A stretch of DNA of 64,000 nucleotides from Saccharomycopsis crataegensis (GCF_037102585.1 NW_027043837.1:372001-436000); one strand, 5' to 3'. Shown: positions 1-10,319, counted from the stretch's first letter. Program-made: numbers and translations. The notes: a model not told the origin generated them from the letters alone.

Positions 1-609
1 TTAGCTCACGTATGACGGCAACCCTGCCATGACCATTTCTAGTCGAAGACTAAGTGGTCACATTCGTAAAAGTTTCAATTCTCTAGAACTCGAATGAGTC
101 TAAAGATTTTTTATCACATTTACATTAGATCCTACACATAGCAGTCGGCGTTAAGGATAGGAAAATGTGCGAGAGCTTTGGGAAAGTTTGATGCGCAAAT
201 CACGTGCACTGTCTCAAAAGTGTAATAGTAACCTACCAATCGCTGATATTAATGTTCCAATACTTGTCAGCCTCACGGTGATACTCTCTCCGTGAGCTTC
301 TAACCAAAATGATTTTGAGATCCCTCAAATGTTTACAGACCAATTCAAAGTATTACACTGATAGTATGTTGGAAATTGTCCTCCTCCAAAAGAAAAAAAA
401 AAAAACAACCTCTTCCTGCGCCTACACGCTCTTACTTAGTTGGTTACAACGTAACATGCAGTCATTTTATTACCATCCCCTATTTTCTTATTATTTTATT
501 GTGTTCTATCTATTTGCTTTAGTGTGTAATCATCTTGGAAACGTATCCTAAACCAATATGGTGTGTCCATTGTTTACGGTTAGAGTCTAGTTGAATACGA
601 GAGTTTTAT

Positions 610-760
610 CTTTGTTGTGGACGTGCACAGGCTGCTGGCCGAGTAAAGCATCTTACCCTACCTGTCTTTCCGCGGTCTCTTGACTGGACAGGCCTCCTCG
701 GGGGGCTTTGATCGACGTGCTGCCGACAGTCTGCACCCCTAACCAACCCACCACCATGTA
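610..760. other. GC-rich block with hairpin potential, unassigned
   Basis: About 150 bases are clearly more GC-rich than the surrounding AT-rich DNA. Two stems are visible by eye: CCTGTC pairing with GACAGG about 20 bases later, and GCCTCC pairing with GGGGGC over a very short loop. The block could be part of a structured RNA gene or a dense regulatory region. It shows no match that I recognise to U1-U6, RNase P, RNase MRP, SRP RNA or a tRNA. No ORF through it looks like a protein. Function unknown. Confidence 0.25.
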
Positions 761-1352
761 GCACCTTGGGCACTGAGAATTGAACTAACCAAGAGATTAT
801 TTGGCCAGATATTACCAGAAGAAGAAGAAGAAGAAGAAAAACAAGAAAAAGAGGAAGTAGAAAAAGAATAAGAACAACTATAATAATAATAATAAGCACT
901 CGAGTAAATCTCCAAGAAGCTATTGTCTTGATTAAGGGGATGTATTGCCAATAATACACTCACTTGGTGAGTTATCTTTTTTCTCTGTTTTCCAAAAATA
1001 GATAAATCTCAAATAGCTATTATAATAGTACATTTTTTTTTTTTTTTTTTTTTTTAATATGAGTACATCTCCATGCCCATTTTTCGATCTAACCACTAAG
1101 CTAAAAAAAATCCAATAATCTATGGTACATATACTATAGTATGAGTTACGAATTTCATATTCCAACCACGAAACTAGAGAGGAGAGTTCCAATCAATAGT
1201 TTTGCATCTTTTTCCTTTATTTTTTTGTTTTTTTGCCCTTTCCCTTTTGTCACATCATGTTGATGAAGAAGTACAACAGCCTTCAACAGCTCACAAAGAA
1301 AATATTGCACAAAAAAATAGTCCACCAACATGAAACATGAGATTTTGTTTTT

Positions 1353-1384
1353 TTGATAATCTCCAGATAAGCTGTCCTCTTATC
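1353..1384. promoter_or_regulatory. Cluster of GATA-factor sites upstream of the permease gene
   Basis: Three GATAA cores lie within about 30 bases: two forward (about 1355 and 1366) and one inverted (TTATC, 1380-1384). Paired GATAA sites are the usual target of Gln3/Gat1-type nitrogen-catabolite factors. They sit about 370 bp before the ATG of a DAL5/allantoate-type permease, a class typically under that control. The regulation itself is inferred. Confidence 0.45.
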
Positions 1385-1666
1385 ATCGACTGATACAGCA
1401 ATGTAATAATCTTGAGGGGGAGTTGTGTAAGTCGTATTAAGCATTTGAAACCCCCTCGACTGTGTTGGCCATGAGTTGCGTACTCTTTATGCATTACGGA
1501 CTTCCAGCGCACCTTAGATTGCATCAAGGTGGGAGAACTAGCTAGTATTTATACTAGTTTGTTACTATCTGCGCATACAGGCAGATAGACACAAACTACT
1601 TTGACACAGCTTTTCATTCGTAAAGCCAGGTTTTCATTCGATGCTCTGAATCACACAGAGAGCACT

Positions 1667-1674
1667 TATAAATA
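1667..1674 (+). promoter_or_regulatory. TATA box of the permease gene
   Basis: TATAAATA lies 75 bp before the ATG at 1749. Just upstream, the 10-mer TTTTCATTCG occurs twice, about 19 bases apart. Confidence 0.5.
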
Positions 1675-1748
1675 TGTGGGTTTCTGCTGCTTCTAATTCT
1701 TGGTATTTTCCTTCATAAGCTTTTTGATGACACAACTTTCAACCCATC

Positions 1749-3308
1749 ATGGATTCTCTTAACTTTAAGAGCGAACAAGACATACAGCTCTTCAACATCG
1801 AAGACAAACAAGATGATGGAAATTTTGATCTCTCTCATGTTGCAGTTAACCAGGACTTTTACCTTAATGATGAATCCAAAGCTCTTAAAGTGAAAGAGCT
1901 TGCTCTAGAATTACAAATTGACGAAAGAAAACTTATGTGGAAGATCGACTTTTTCGTCTTGGCTCCGTTCTGTCTTCTTTATCTCATCGCTAATTTTGAC
2001 CGTACGCATTTTGGGCTTCTTTATCTTAATGGTATCACCTCTACCCTCGAAATCACCCAATTACAGTATTTCGCGGCCTGTGCTGCTTTCTTTTCCCCAT
2101 ATGTGTTTTTCCAATTCTTCTCCAACTTGATATTGAAATCCGTCAGACCTCATTTCTGGATCAGTATTTCTGTGCTATTCTATGGTGCCTTTGTTCTAGC
2201 TTCTGGTTTTGTGAAGAGTTATAGTGGCTATATCGCTTGCGAATTCTTCCATGGTGTGTTTCAATCAGGTTGTGACAGTGCCGTCTTTTATATCCTTGCA
2301 CATTATTATGAGAGAAGAGAATCACAAAAGAGAATCTCCTATTTCTACTCCACTCAGCACATTGCCATGCTTATCAACACCGTTCTCTGTTACGGTATCA
2401 ACCTTCATATGCATGACCGTTATGGGCTTGAAACCTGGAGATGGTTGTTGATTATTGAGGGTAGCATCACTATGGGAAGTGCTTTTATCTTGTTCTTCAT
2501 CTTACCTGATTTCCCTGAAGGTATGAGATTCTTCACTAACAACGAAACCCTCTTCATCGTCAAGAAGTTGGAAGTTTACTTTGGGAAATCCGGGTACAAT
2601 ATTAGCTTCTCTTGGAAAGAAGTTGGCCAAACCCTTAGAGACCCAATGGTTTGGCTTCCGGGGATTGCTGCCATGTTCTTGGGAATTATTCCTTATGATT
2701 TCACCTACATTCAAAGTATCAGTTTCAATTTCCTTGGTTACTCAGTTGAAGGGGCCATGGAAAAGGCAATTTACCCATGGATTTGCGGGTTCCTTTACAT
2801 TATCTTTACTGGATACATGTCTGACTACTTTAGAATACGGTCTCCGTTCGTTATTGTTGGCACAATATTCACAATATACGGTCTTATGGTGCTTCGATAC
2901 ATTCACAGCGTGAGTATGAAAGATCCATGGAAGTACTCCACCGATTTCTTTATCGCTTGCGGGGCCTATTCTGCGCTTCCACACTTCATTGGATGGGCCA
3001 CTTTTAACTTGTGTGGTCATTTAAGAAGATCGGTGGCTACATCTCTCATGATCAGTTTATCAGATTTGTCAGGTCTTTATGGGTTGTTCATCCTTCTTAA
3101 TAACAACATCAAACTCACCAAGGCCACCACAGTAGGGTATGTCTGGGAATTTGTGTCATTAGTACTAGTAATTGCCTACGTGTGCTTGGTTTATCACGAA
3201 AACAAGAAGAAGAGATCAAGAGAGTACAAAGACAATTTCAATGAGCTTTCTGAAAGAAAGAAGATTTTAGTTGGTGACAAAAACCCAAGTTACGATTATA
3301 TGTATTAG
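1749..3308 (+). CDS. Allantoate/nicotinate-type MFS permease (DAL5/TNA1 family)
   Basis: 519 aa, with an acidic cytosolic N-terminus of about 65 residues followed by about 12 hydrophobic segments. The first membrane segment reads like the anion:cation symporter (ACS) family, with a D-R-x-x-x-G-like element (NFDRTHFG). The loop after segment 6 contains a P-D-F-P-E-G motif typical of Dal5/Tna1/Vht1-type permeases. It is expected to sit in the plasma membrane and take up an organic anion such as allantoate, ureidosuccinate, nicotinate or another vitamin-like carboxylate; the substrate cannot be read from sequence. The ATG is the first in the frame and lies behind a TATA box and GATA sites, which suits a nitrogen-regulated transporter. 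Length is normal for the family and the frame is intact. Family is fairly secure, substrate open. Confidence 0.85.
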   Translation: MDSLNFKSEQDIQLFNIEDKQDDGNFDLSHVAVNQDFYLNDESKALKVKELALELQIDERKLMWKIDFFVLAPFCLLYLIANFDRTHFGLLYLNGITSTLEITQLQYFAACAAFFSPYVFFQFFSNLILKSVRPHFWISISVLFYGAFVLASGFVKSYSGYIACEFFHGVFQSGCDSAVFYILAHYYERRESQKRISYFYSTQHIAMLINTVLCYGINLHMHDRYGLETWRWLLIIEGSITMGSAFILFFILPDFPEGMRFFTNNETLFIVKKLEVYFGKSGYNISFSWKEVGQTLRDPMVWLPGIAAMFLGIIPYDFTYIQSISFNFLGYSVEGAMEKAIYPWICGFLYIIFTGYMSDYFRIRSPFVIVGTIFTIYGLMVLRYIHSVSMKDPWKYSTDFFIACGAYSALPHFIGWATFNLCGHLRRSVATSLMISLSDLSGLYGLFILLNNNIKLTKATTVGYVWEFVSLVLVIAYVCLVYHENKKKRSREYKDNFNELSERKKILVGDKNPSYDYMY

Positions 3309-4010
3309 GTGGCTTTCTTTTATATTCTTTGGGGGGTAAATAATTTTTGTGTCTATGATACTGGCTGCTGTTTTCCTTTTTTCTCTTTCATATTGTTTTC
3401 TTTCTTATCTTCGGTGTGTTTTTATATTTATCGGTTTCTTTTATTCTACTTCATCTCTTGTTATATCCTATTGCTATTATTGTCTTTCTCACCTATCAGT
3501 ATTTTTGCCTGATATCCTTTTTGTTAAACTTTTTCGGCTCCAAAAATCTTAGCATATATTAATAATACTATACCAGAAACAGTGTAAAAAGTATCCAAGA
3601 ATGTCTCGCAAAGGCCTGGATATGTGACATACATATATGTCCCATAATAGTATCACAACCGATACATTAGAAACCATTCTCCCCTTCACCGGAGTGAACG
3701 ATTATACTACCCATGAGTTCAGAATAAATAACTCAGCTCAAATACATCTATCTTTCTGGGAAATACAACTATAATTTAAAAATGGTTTGCAAATCATCAC
3801 CTTTATTTCAAAACGTTGCCTACTTTCAAGATCAATGATCAAAAATGAATAAAAAAAAAAACAAAAAACCAAGCAAAATAAAACATAAATAAGAAGAAAT
3901 TATAAAACTTAACAATTGATATAAAGTAACAGTAAAACATTAAATATCCCAGAAACTACCCACTATAAACAAGAAAGTTAACTACTTTCTATCTTTTTTT
4001 TTTTTTTTTT
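3309..4010. other. Convergent intergenic region, permease / NUD1
   Basis: This is a shared 3' region of about 700 bases. It is T-rich after the permease stop and A-rich before the NUD1 stop, as expected for two terminators facing each other. No gene, RNA or repeat of note was seen. Confidence 0.5.
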
Positions 4011-7000
4011 TTATAACTTCTTGAATTCATCCAAAATTTCTCTTCTCCTCTCTTTGGTGATATTTAAACCATCAAGGTACTTGAGCTTTCTGAATAAACT
4101 CAACATGAGTCCTTGATAATAAATTCTCTTTTTATAAACATTTCTATTGTTGATCTTCAAAGCCTCAGCAAACTTCTGGTCTTGAACTTCCCATTGCTTT
4201 TGTAACTTCCCTTTGAAAATGTCTTGGGAGCGGCATCCTTCAATAAGGCATAGATTATCCTCTTCAATTGTGCTAACTTCTAAATCATATTCCTCCATAG
4301 ATTCGTCTTGTTTTGAAATCTCTTTATCATAATAAGCATTCAAAAGTTCTCTTTTGTTGCCAGCAAAATAGAACGAAATGGTGATTGGATTGTATCGGAG
4401 ATCGATTCTTTTGAGGTTGCTCAAAAATTTAATGTCTTCCACGAGCACTTGGAAGTTCTCAATTTCATTGAACACACAAAACATTGATTCAAGAGCAATA
4501 TACTTCAGAATCTTTAATGAATTAATCCTGGTATTACTAACGTTCAATGTCTTAATAGTGTTGTATTCAACAACGTCTCTCAAAATCTGATAGTTCATTT
4601 CACTGCATTGCTTAGCATTGGAGTCGTATGATCCATTAATCAACAACTCATCTAATTTGTGGAGCTTTTGTAAATTTTGAAGTTCGATCGCATCATTGAC
4701 TCTCAAAACCCTAAGGTTTTTAAAATGAAGAACATTGAGCATTTCTAACTTGTTGTTCTTCAAACTCAATTTCTTCAAAGATTTATGATATTCCTCCGGA
4801 CTTTCAAACCCATCAAAATTGAAATCTGTGATTAAGTTATTATCGGCTTTCAAAATAATTAAGGTTGGTAAGTATTTGACCCCGTCAATATTTTCAATAA
4901 AATTATTGGACAAGTCAAGTTCTTGCAAATTTTCCAATATTCTAAAACGTTTCAAGTTGATTGAACCCCTGATGTAGTTGTTTGACAAATCCAAGGTTAA
5001 AAGATTTTGAAATCCTGAATTATTTAGGGCATTAATATTATTAATCAAGTTGCCACTGAGGTTCAAATATCTTAAATGAATCAAATTCTTGAATTGTAGA
5101 AGGGACTTGAAGAAATTACCTGAAAAATCAACAATCTCAAGATCCTGGTATCTTTTCAATGATAATAACCCCCCTAGTTTGTTTCCCTTAGCTGAAATGT
5201 TATCGATTCTTTCCGGTAAATCATCAAGGGTTCTCAAATAGTTGTAATCAACGTTTATAATTCGCAAATTCGCCAACAAGGTATCACATTCAACTAAGCT
5301 GGACAAAGATTTATTCGATAAGTCCACATTCCTTACCAATTCCCAGTTCTTATTCTTTGATAGAACATCCATTAATGCAGAAACTAACATCCTTTTACTG
5401 GTGGAAAAAGTGGTGTCGGCAATTTGAGAAACGCTAGAAACGTTTGGTAATTGATTGAAAGTGATATCATTATTGGCTAAAGTGTTGTTGTTTGTCGTAG
5501 TATCACTATATGATGTCATTCCTTCTTGCCGCCCATTTCGATGTCCAAACTCATAGCTACTATCATTAGAGATTTGATTATGACTGGCAGTTGACAAATC
5601 CGCAATGGCATTCAAAGCATTGACATTTTCATCGTCCCTACTCAAATCTGTTGAAACTTGTTCTTCACTTGACTCAGAATATTCAGAAGTCTTTCTCTTG
5701 ACCCATTTGTTCAACAGTTTATCAAGAAACATCCCATGCACTTGAGGAATTTCAATATCACCAGGGGCAAACTTCAACAATTTCTTTGGCAAAGCATTCT
5801 TATCAGCAGGTTTTGTGGGACTCTTTTTGGTGTCGCTTCTCCCTTCATTCATAAAACTAGGCTTGTGGGTTCCTCTAAGCTCTTTAATAAATGAAGCATT
5901 AATGTCATAATCAAAATCACCAGGATGCTTCCCATCAACCAATCCGGTCTGGTCTAACTGTTGATCATAAGATTCATTAGGGAAATAAGATTTGTAACCA
6001 TGACTACTGATGATCTGAGAATGTGATTTGACTTTCGGCTGGATGAATGTCGCAGAGATATTCTGAGTGGAATCAATACCATCATTTGTTTCATCCATTT
6101 CGTCTTCTTCTTCTTGTTCATTTCCATAGTCATTTTGAGCTCCATAATTTCTCGGTTTGTCAATTCCAGCCTGTTGGTTGCTATAATATTTATCACCATT
6201 CATAAATGAGGGATTCCCCTTAAACTTGATGGTATCAAAAGTCGACATATTATTTGTGACATTTTGAATGATACTTGAATTGAAAAGCTCCGAAGACCTA
6301 GCATTGTGAGGATGATTTAGTATCCCTTGACCAACCTTAATCAGCTGGGAGTTCATTAAGTGATTATAATTCTTGTTGTTTTCACGAATATCCATATTAG
6401 CAATGTTGTTATTGAAAGAGGTATCATCACTGGTATAACTGGCGGTGTCGGAGGCAACATTACTATTATTATGGTTACTGTTCACATTCAAGGACTCTTT
6501 ACTGGCAACCCCTGGCCCGTGATTAATAAACTTGCTAAAAACATCATCCGCATAATCCATGAAGTGGTTCGGACTTGTGATATCTCCCGCTTGCTTGGGA
6601 TGCGAAGACGATAGTGTATCTATTATGGATTGGCTGCCTTTAGAACTTCCTCTGCTATGATGAGTGCTTCTGGATTTCACATGTTCGTCTTCATTAATAC
6701 TAGTTTGATGGGATGGAATTTCATTGATGCTAGGCATTTTTTTGAATGCAAACCTTGAGCCAGTACCATAGCTTGAATTTTGATTTTTCAAGATTCTCAT
6801 ACTGTCATCATATTCATTTTGATCAAAATTAAGTTCTCCTCTTTTGCTATTTTCTGAGGAATCCACGGTCTGTTCGGGGATGAAATGACTATTGATTAGA
6901 TTGTCCATTTTCTCTTTTGTGTACGTATTGTAGTTATCACTGGAAAAAAGCTTTAAAGGCGACTGTTGACCACTTTGAAGGGATCCAGAATTAGAGCTTC

Positions 7001-7838
7001 CAGCAAGGTGAGAATCCATTGCTGGTCGAGAATTATAAGTGGAAATCGCGGTTGACTGGGTTATAGGACGAATAGATTTCTCAGGAAAGTGTTGCGGGGA
7101 TCTGTTGACCGATGAATCCGGGGTGATGTTACCATCGTAGTTTGAGGCACCGCTATTGAGTTTAGAAGAGCTCGATCCATCAGAACTAGATCTCATATAT
7201 GTCTGCTGTTTCTCCGCGACTAGCTGGGAATGATCATCATCTTTTATCATGGGGGAAATGAAGCTATCGTCACCATAACCGAGTTCTAGGTTTTCCTTGT
7301 TGGTATTATTATTGTTTTCCATATCTTGCTTGGCTTTGTGTTCCCGAAGCTTCTTCATCCAGACCGGAACATTCTCTTTATCATATTCATTATCTTCTGG
7401 TTGAAACTTTGTAGTTCCATCACCCACCACGTCACTACCAAATGACTGATGAATAACGGTTCCTTGATTGGTTCCAGTATCTAAAATCGATTGCAAATTG
7501 TCAAACTTAGAGCTATTATACTTATCTAAGGTATTCTGGTTTACGGGGCTCATCAATTTAGGAGGATTTGATCGGAGTATGCCACCTGCACCATTGATGC
7601 TATTCTGGATCGAGTTATTGACGGTTCCAAAGACACCTTTATTGATCGTGGAATTTCTAGCAACTACTGGATTTCTTTGAATGACCGAGGACACCAGGTT
7701 ACTCTTATCTGCCTCCAGTCCCTCCTGCTGCCCATCACCAAAACCAGGGTTGGCCTTGTACTTTCCGTAATCTTTGCTGAAGCTAAATTGGGGATAATCT
7801 TCTGGCAAAGTCTCCAAGGTATTGTTTTTCAGAGCCAT
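4011..7838 (-). CDS. NUD1: Nud1-like spindle-pole-body leucine-rich-repeat scaffold
   Basis: 1275 aa. The first 830 residues or so are low-complexity, rich in Ser, Asn and Gln, and probably disordered. A leucine-rich-repeat array follows at about residues 835-1155, with repeating L-x-x-L-x-L-x-x-N units. A short charged C-terminus ends in a run resembling the LRR-cap of Nud1/centriolin proteins (…KLKYLDGLNITKERR). In the Nud1/Cdc11 family this layout is a spindle-pole-body outer-plaque scaffold that anchors astral microtubules and the mitotic exit network. It is longer than S. cerevisiae Nud1 (about 850 aa) because of the long disordered N-terminus. It is transcribed divergently from APN2 across about 240 bp. 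Assignment rests on architecture. Another LRR scaffold is possible but less likely. Confidence 0.75.
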   Translation of the reverse strand: MALKNNTLETLPEDYPQFSFSKDYGKYKANPGFGDGQQEGLEADKSNLVSSVIQRNPVVARNSTINKGVFGTVNNSIQNSINGAGGILRSNPPKLMSPVNQNTLDKYNSSKFDNLQSILDTGTNQGTVIHQSFGSDVVGDGTTKFQPEDNEYDKENVPVWMKKLREHKAKQDMENNNNTNKENLELGYGDDSFISPMIKDDDHSQLVAEKQQTYMRSSSDGSSSSKLNSGASNYDGNITPDSSVNRSPQHFPEKSIRPITQSTAISTYNSRPAMDSHLAGSSNSGSLQSGQQSPLKLFSSDNYNTYTKEKMDNLINSHFIPEQTVDSSENSKRGELNFDQNEYDDSMRILKNQNSSYGTGSRFAFKKMPSINEIPSHQTSINEDEHVKSRSTHHSRGSSKGSQSIIDTLSSSHPKQAGDITSPNHFMDYADDVFSKFINHGPGVASKESLNVNSNHNNSNVASDTASYTSDDTSFNNNIANMDIRENNKNYNHLMNSQLIKVGQGILNHPHNARSSELFNSSIIQNVTNNMSTFDTIKFKGNPSFMNGDKYYSNQQAGIDKPRNYGAQNDYGNEQEEEDEMDETNDGIDSTQNISATFIQPKVKSHSQIISSHGYKSYFPNESYDQQLDQTGLVDGKHPGDFDYDINASFIKELRGTHKPSFMNEGRSDTKKSPTKPADKNALPKKLLKFAPGDIEIPQVHGMFLDKLLNKWVKRKTSEYSESSEEQVSTDLSRDDENVNALNAIADLSTASHNQISNDSSYEFGHRNGRQEGMTSYSDTTTNNNTLANNDITFNQLPNVSSVSQIADTTFSTSKRMLVSALMDVLSKNKNWELVRNVDLSNKSLSSLVECDTLLANLRIINVDYNYLRTLDDLPERIDNISAKGNKLGGLLSLKRYQDLEIVDFSGNFFKSLLQFKNLIHLRYLNLSGNLINNINALNNSGFQNLLTLDLSNNYIRGSINLKRFRILENLQELDLSNNFIENIDGVKYLPTLIILKADNNLITDFNFDGFESPEEYHKSLKKLSLKNNKLEMLNVLHFKNLRVLRVNDAIELQNLQKLHKLDELLINGSYDSNAKQCSEMNYQILRDVVEYNTIKTLNVSNTRINSLKILKYIALESMFCVFNEIENFQVLVEDIKFLSNLKRIDLRYNPITISFYFAGNKRELLNAYYDKEISKQDESMEEYDLEVSTIEEDNLCLIEGCRSQDIFKGKLQKQWEVQDQKFAEALKINNRNVYKKRIYYQGLMLSLFRKLKYLDGLNITKERRREILDEFKKL

Positions 7839-8081
7839 GGCAAATATTTAGCGGGTGATATTATTGTCTTTCAGTTGCACGATAAGGAAAGCTGCCATGA
7901 AACTGTTTTTGTGTGCAATTTTTTTTTTCTTCCTCACATTCTCTGTCTTTGTTTTGATTTCGCGGAGATGTAAACAAATGCATATGAGGAATGCATATGG
8001 CTGCATATCAACACACCCAAAAAAAAAGTTTCTGGTTTTTGATCTCTTCTCTTTCAGATTACTGAGGTTGAAAGCCGAGAT
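7839..8081. promoter_or_regulatory. Divergent promoter, NUD1 / APN2
   Basis: About 240 bp are shared by two divergent genes. A TTTCGCG element (about 7958-7964, reverse of CGCGAAA) resembles a G1/S SBF-type site, which would suit a repair gene and a spindle-pole gene. A T run and a direct repeat of ATGCATATG-like sequence are also present. The regulatory role is inferred. Confidence 0.3.
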
Positions 8082-10235
8082 ATGTATGTTGAGGGGGGTC
8101 AGAATAGTAGTAAAGGATGTGTGGCTGAAGGAGATGAAGTCGGGTCCAGCAGGGAACAGCTGATCGTCAATGATTTATTGAAGGAAATTACGATACCCAG
8201 GAAGTCCGAAAACAGCTTGAGAATCTTAACTTTCAATATTAACGGCTTCCGGACATTGTTCGAGTATTACCCTTGGAACAAGTTGATGAATTTAAGTGGG
8301 TTCTTCAAGTTTTTGAATGCGGATGTCATATCTTTACAAGAACTCAAGACTTCGAGGGAGAATATCAATAATGCCATTGGCAAGATAGAGAAGTTTTATA
8401 ATTTCATCACCTTGCCATCGGTGAAGAAAGGGTACTCTGGGGTAGGTGTATATGTGAGAAAACCACAGGCAGATGATTCGCCATATATCCAACGATTGTT
8501 AACGATAAAGAAAGTGGAAGAAGGTATTTCTGGATATTTGCGATGCTACGATTATAAAATTGGTGATAAAACCTATAAGGATATTTATGATTTAGCCAAA
8601 AGATATTCAAATACTAGTACGGATACGTCCTATGAATATGAAAAGACCGTGAAAAACCATTTGATTGGTGGGTACGTGAACTTATTTAATAGAGAACGGT
8701 GTCTTGAACTTGATAGTCAAGGGCGATGTATTATAGTGGAGCTTGGGTTTGATTTTGTCATTTTCAGTTTATATTGCCCCGCCAACTCCCAAAGAGCGGA
8801 AGAAGGAGAATCATTTAGATTGGATTTCCTAAAATTGCTTTTTGCTAGAGTACGATCTTTGCAAAAGATGGGGAAGAAAGTTTTAATAATGGGAGATATT
8901 AACATTAGTATGGACTTGATAGACAGTGGGGAGGCCATACAAGGATTATTTGAGGAAGGATTGATCAAGAAAGTGAATGACTTAGGAACCGGTCCGAACT
9001 TAGATGGTAATGATTTTGAAAAATTGAATAAGAATCAAGTTGATTTATTTTCCAAATCGACGATTCCTAGAGTTTATTTGAATTCCATTGTTCATAATTC
9101 AAAAATCATTGATGAGAAAATTGCAATTGATGTGAAGAATAACATTTTAATGAACAATGCAAATGGTGAAGCTATCCAAGTAGAACCAACTAAGGGCCTA
9201 TTCGTCAGTAGTGATGATGAAGAGGAAGAAGGAGAAGAGGAATTGGCTAATTACAATGAACATGGCTCTGGCAAGATACCAATCAAAGAAATAGTACAGA
9301 CTGATAAGTTCTTGTACGATCTAATACGGGTGAAGCATGGTCGGAAATTGAAAATGTATACGTGCTGGAATACCATCAAGAATTATAGATCAATAAACTT
9401 AGGATCAAGAATCGATTTAATTCTCTGTTGCGAAACGTTTAAGAAACATTTCGTCGATGGTGGCATTCTACCTGACTTGAATGGTAGTGATCATTGTCCA
9501 GTGTATTGTGATTTCAAATTCGATGAAGTAATGAATGACTTACAACCACCAATTGAAAAAGATGCATACGTACCAAGGTTCGAGGCCAAATACGTTTTCA
9601 GTCTCAATGAGCTTACAATTATCAATATGTTCAAGAATTTCAACAAATATTCTATCCTAGGTAAAAGAAAAAATGAAGAACCTGCGAAAATTGAAAAAAA
9701 TGACAACGATGTACACATTGTCAAAGAAGAAGTAGTTTCCAAAAAACCAAAGCCCAGCATCAGTATTGATTTGGCAACCAAAAATGGAGAAAATAAGAAA
9801 ATTGTCTATGTGAGCAGAAAGAAAGAGAATCAAAAGAATCAAAAACCGATTTCCAGTTTCTTTAAAGTGGCGAAAAAACCTGCCAAAGATCTACCAAAGC
9901 TGCCCACTACCAATAATGATGACTTGATTGAACAAGCGAAAAAAGCCCTCGATGCTGAAAAAAGTGATGTCGTGGAGATTGTTTCGGTCACCAAAAATTC
10001 GAATGCTAGCAAAAGTGTCTTGAGCATTATTGGAAGCAAATATTCAAATGCCCCAGAGTGTCATCATTCTGAGGAATGCATATTGAAAACATCAATGACA
10101 GACAAAAACAAAGGCAGGAAATTCTGGTGTTGCAAAAAACCAGCGATAAAAAGCAACACTGATGTTTTGAGAAGATCCACTGTAAAGGATAGGTTTGATA
10201 GTGATACAAGCTGCGGATTTTTCCAATGGGCTTAA
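8082..10235 (+). CDS. APN2: AP endonuclease 2 with PIP box and GRF zinc finger
   Basis: 717 aa. The N-terminal exonuclease III/EEP fold starts near residue 47. Visible active-site elements are the N-x-N-G motif (N52, N54), the LQEL glutamate (E87), the GDIN-type Asp motif and a C-terminal SDH motif. An acidic insertion sits near residue 380. A PCNA-interacting box lies at 587-594 (Q587, I590, F593, F594), and residues 660-717 form a Zn-GRF finger with C660 and GRKFWCC/GFFQWA-like elements. Apn2 cleaves DNA at abasic sites and trims 3' ends in the nucleus; the PIP box and GRF finger recruit PCNA and single-stranded DNA. It is longer than S. cerevisiae Apn2 (520 aa). It converges on POP8, the same pair that adjoins in S. 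cerevisiae (YBL019W/YBL018C, from memory). Confidence 0.9.
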   Translation: MYVEGGQNSSKGCVAEGDEVGSSREQLIVNDLLKEITIPRKSENSLRILTFNINGFRTLFEYYPWNKLMNLSGFFKFLNADVISLQELKTSRENINNAIGKIEKFYNFITLPSVKKGYSGVGVYVRKPQADDSPYIQRLLTIKKVEEGISGYLRCYDYKIGDKTYKDIYDLAKRYSNTSTDTSYEYEKTVKNHLIGGYVNLFNRERCLELDSQGRCIIVELGFDFVIFSLYCPANSQRAEEGESFRLDFLKLLFARVRSLQKMGKKVLIMGDINISMDLIDSGEAIQGLFEEGLIKKVNDLGTGPNLDGNDFEKLNKNQVDLFSKSTIPRVYLNSIVHNSKIIDEKIAIDVKNNILMNNANGEAIQVEPTKGLFVSSDDEEEEGEEELANYNEHGSGKIPIKEIVQTDKFLYDLIRVKHGRKLKMYTCWNTIKNYRSINLGSRIDLILCCETFKKHFVDGGILPDLNGSDHCPVYCDFKFDEVMNDLQPPIEKDAYVPRFEAKYVFSLNELTIINMFKNFNKYSILGKRKNEEPAKIEKNDNDVHIVKEEVVSKKPKPSISIDLATKNGENKKIVYVSRKKENQKNQKPISSFFKVAKKPAKDLPKLPTTNNDDLIEQAKKALDAEKSDVVEIVSVTKNSNASKSVLSIIGSKYSNAPECHHSEECILKTSMTDKNKGRKFWCCKKPAIKSNTDVLRRSTVKDRFDSDTSCGFFQWA

Positions 10236-10319
10236 AAGTAAGCAAAGAGACAAAAAGTGTTTTTTTTTGAATAAATACCAACCCCACTTAATTACCTAAT
10301 CTTTGTACTATATTTTATA

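Larger units (their letters stand above)
1..1748. other. Gene-poor left flank, 1.75 kb
   Basis: No convincing protein gene is visible. The ORFs of about 60-120 codons here are low in complexity, lack an ATG, or are built on poly-A/T and GAA repeats. A GC-rich, stem-rich block at about 610-760 is described separately. A T run lies near 1031-1055. The last 400 bases are the promoter of the permease gene that follows. A CACGTG element occurs at 201-206. Confidence 0.6.

Noticed and set aside
309-551. 80-codon ORF near the left end
   Set aside because: Includes a Lys run from poly-A and no domain; random composition.
766-800. Possible pol III B-box (GTTCAATTC, minus strand)
   Set aside because: No matching A-box, no acceptor-stem pairing and no T terminator at the right distance; not a tRNA.
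1291-1524. 77-codon minus-strand ORF before the permease gene
   Set aside because: It has an ATG with TATAAATA about 20 bases upstream, but it overlaps the GATA sites and shows no recognisable domain. It was kept out for lack of support.
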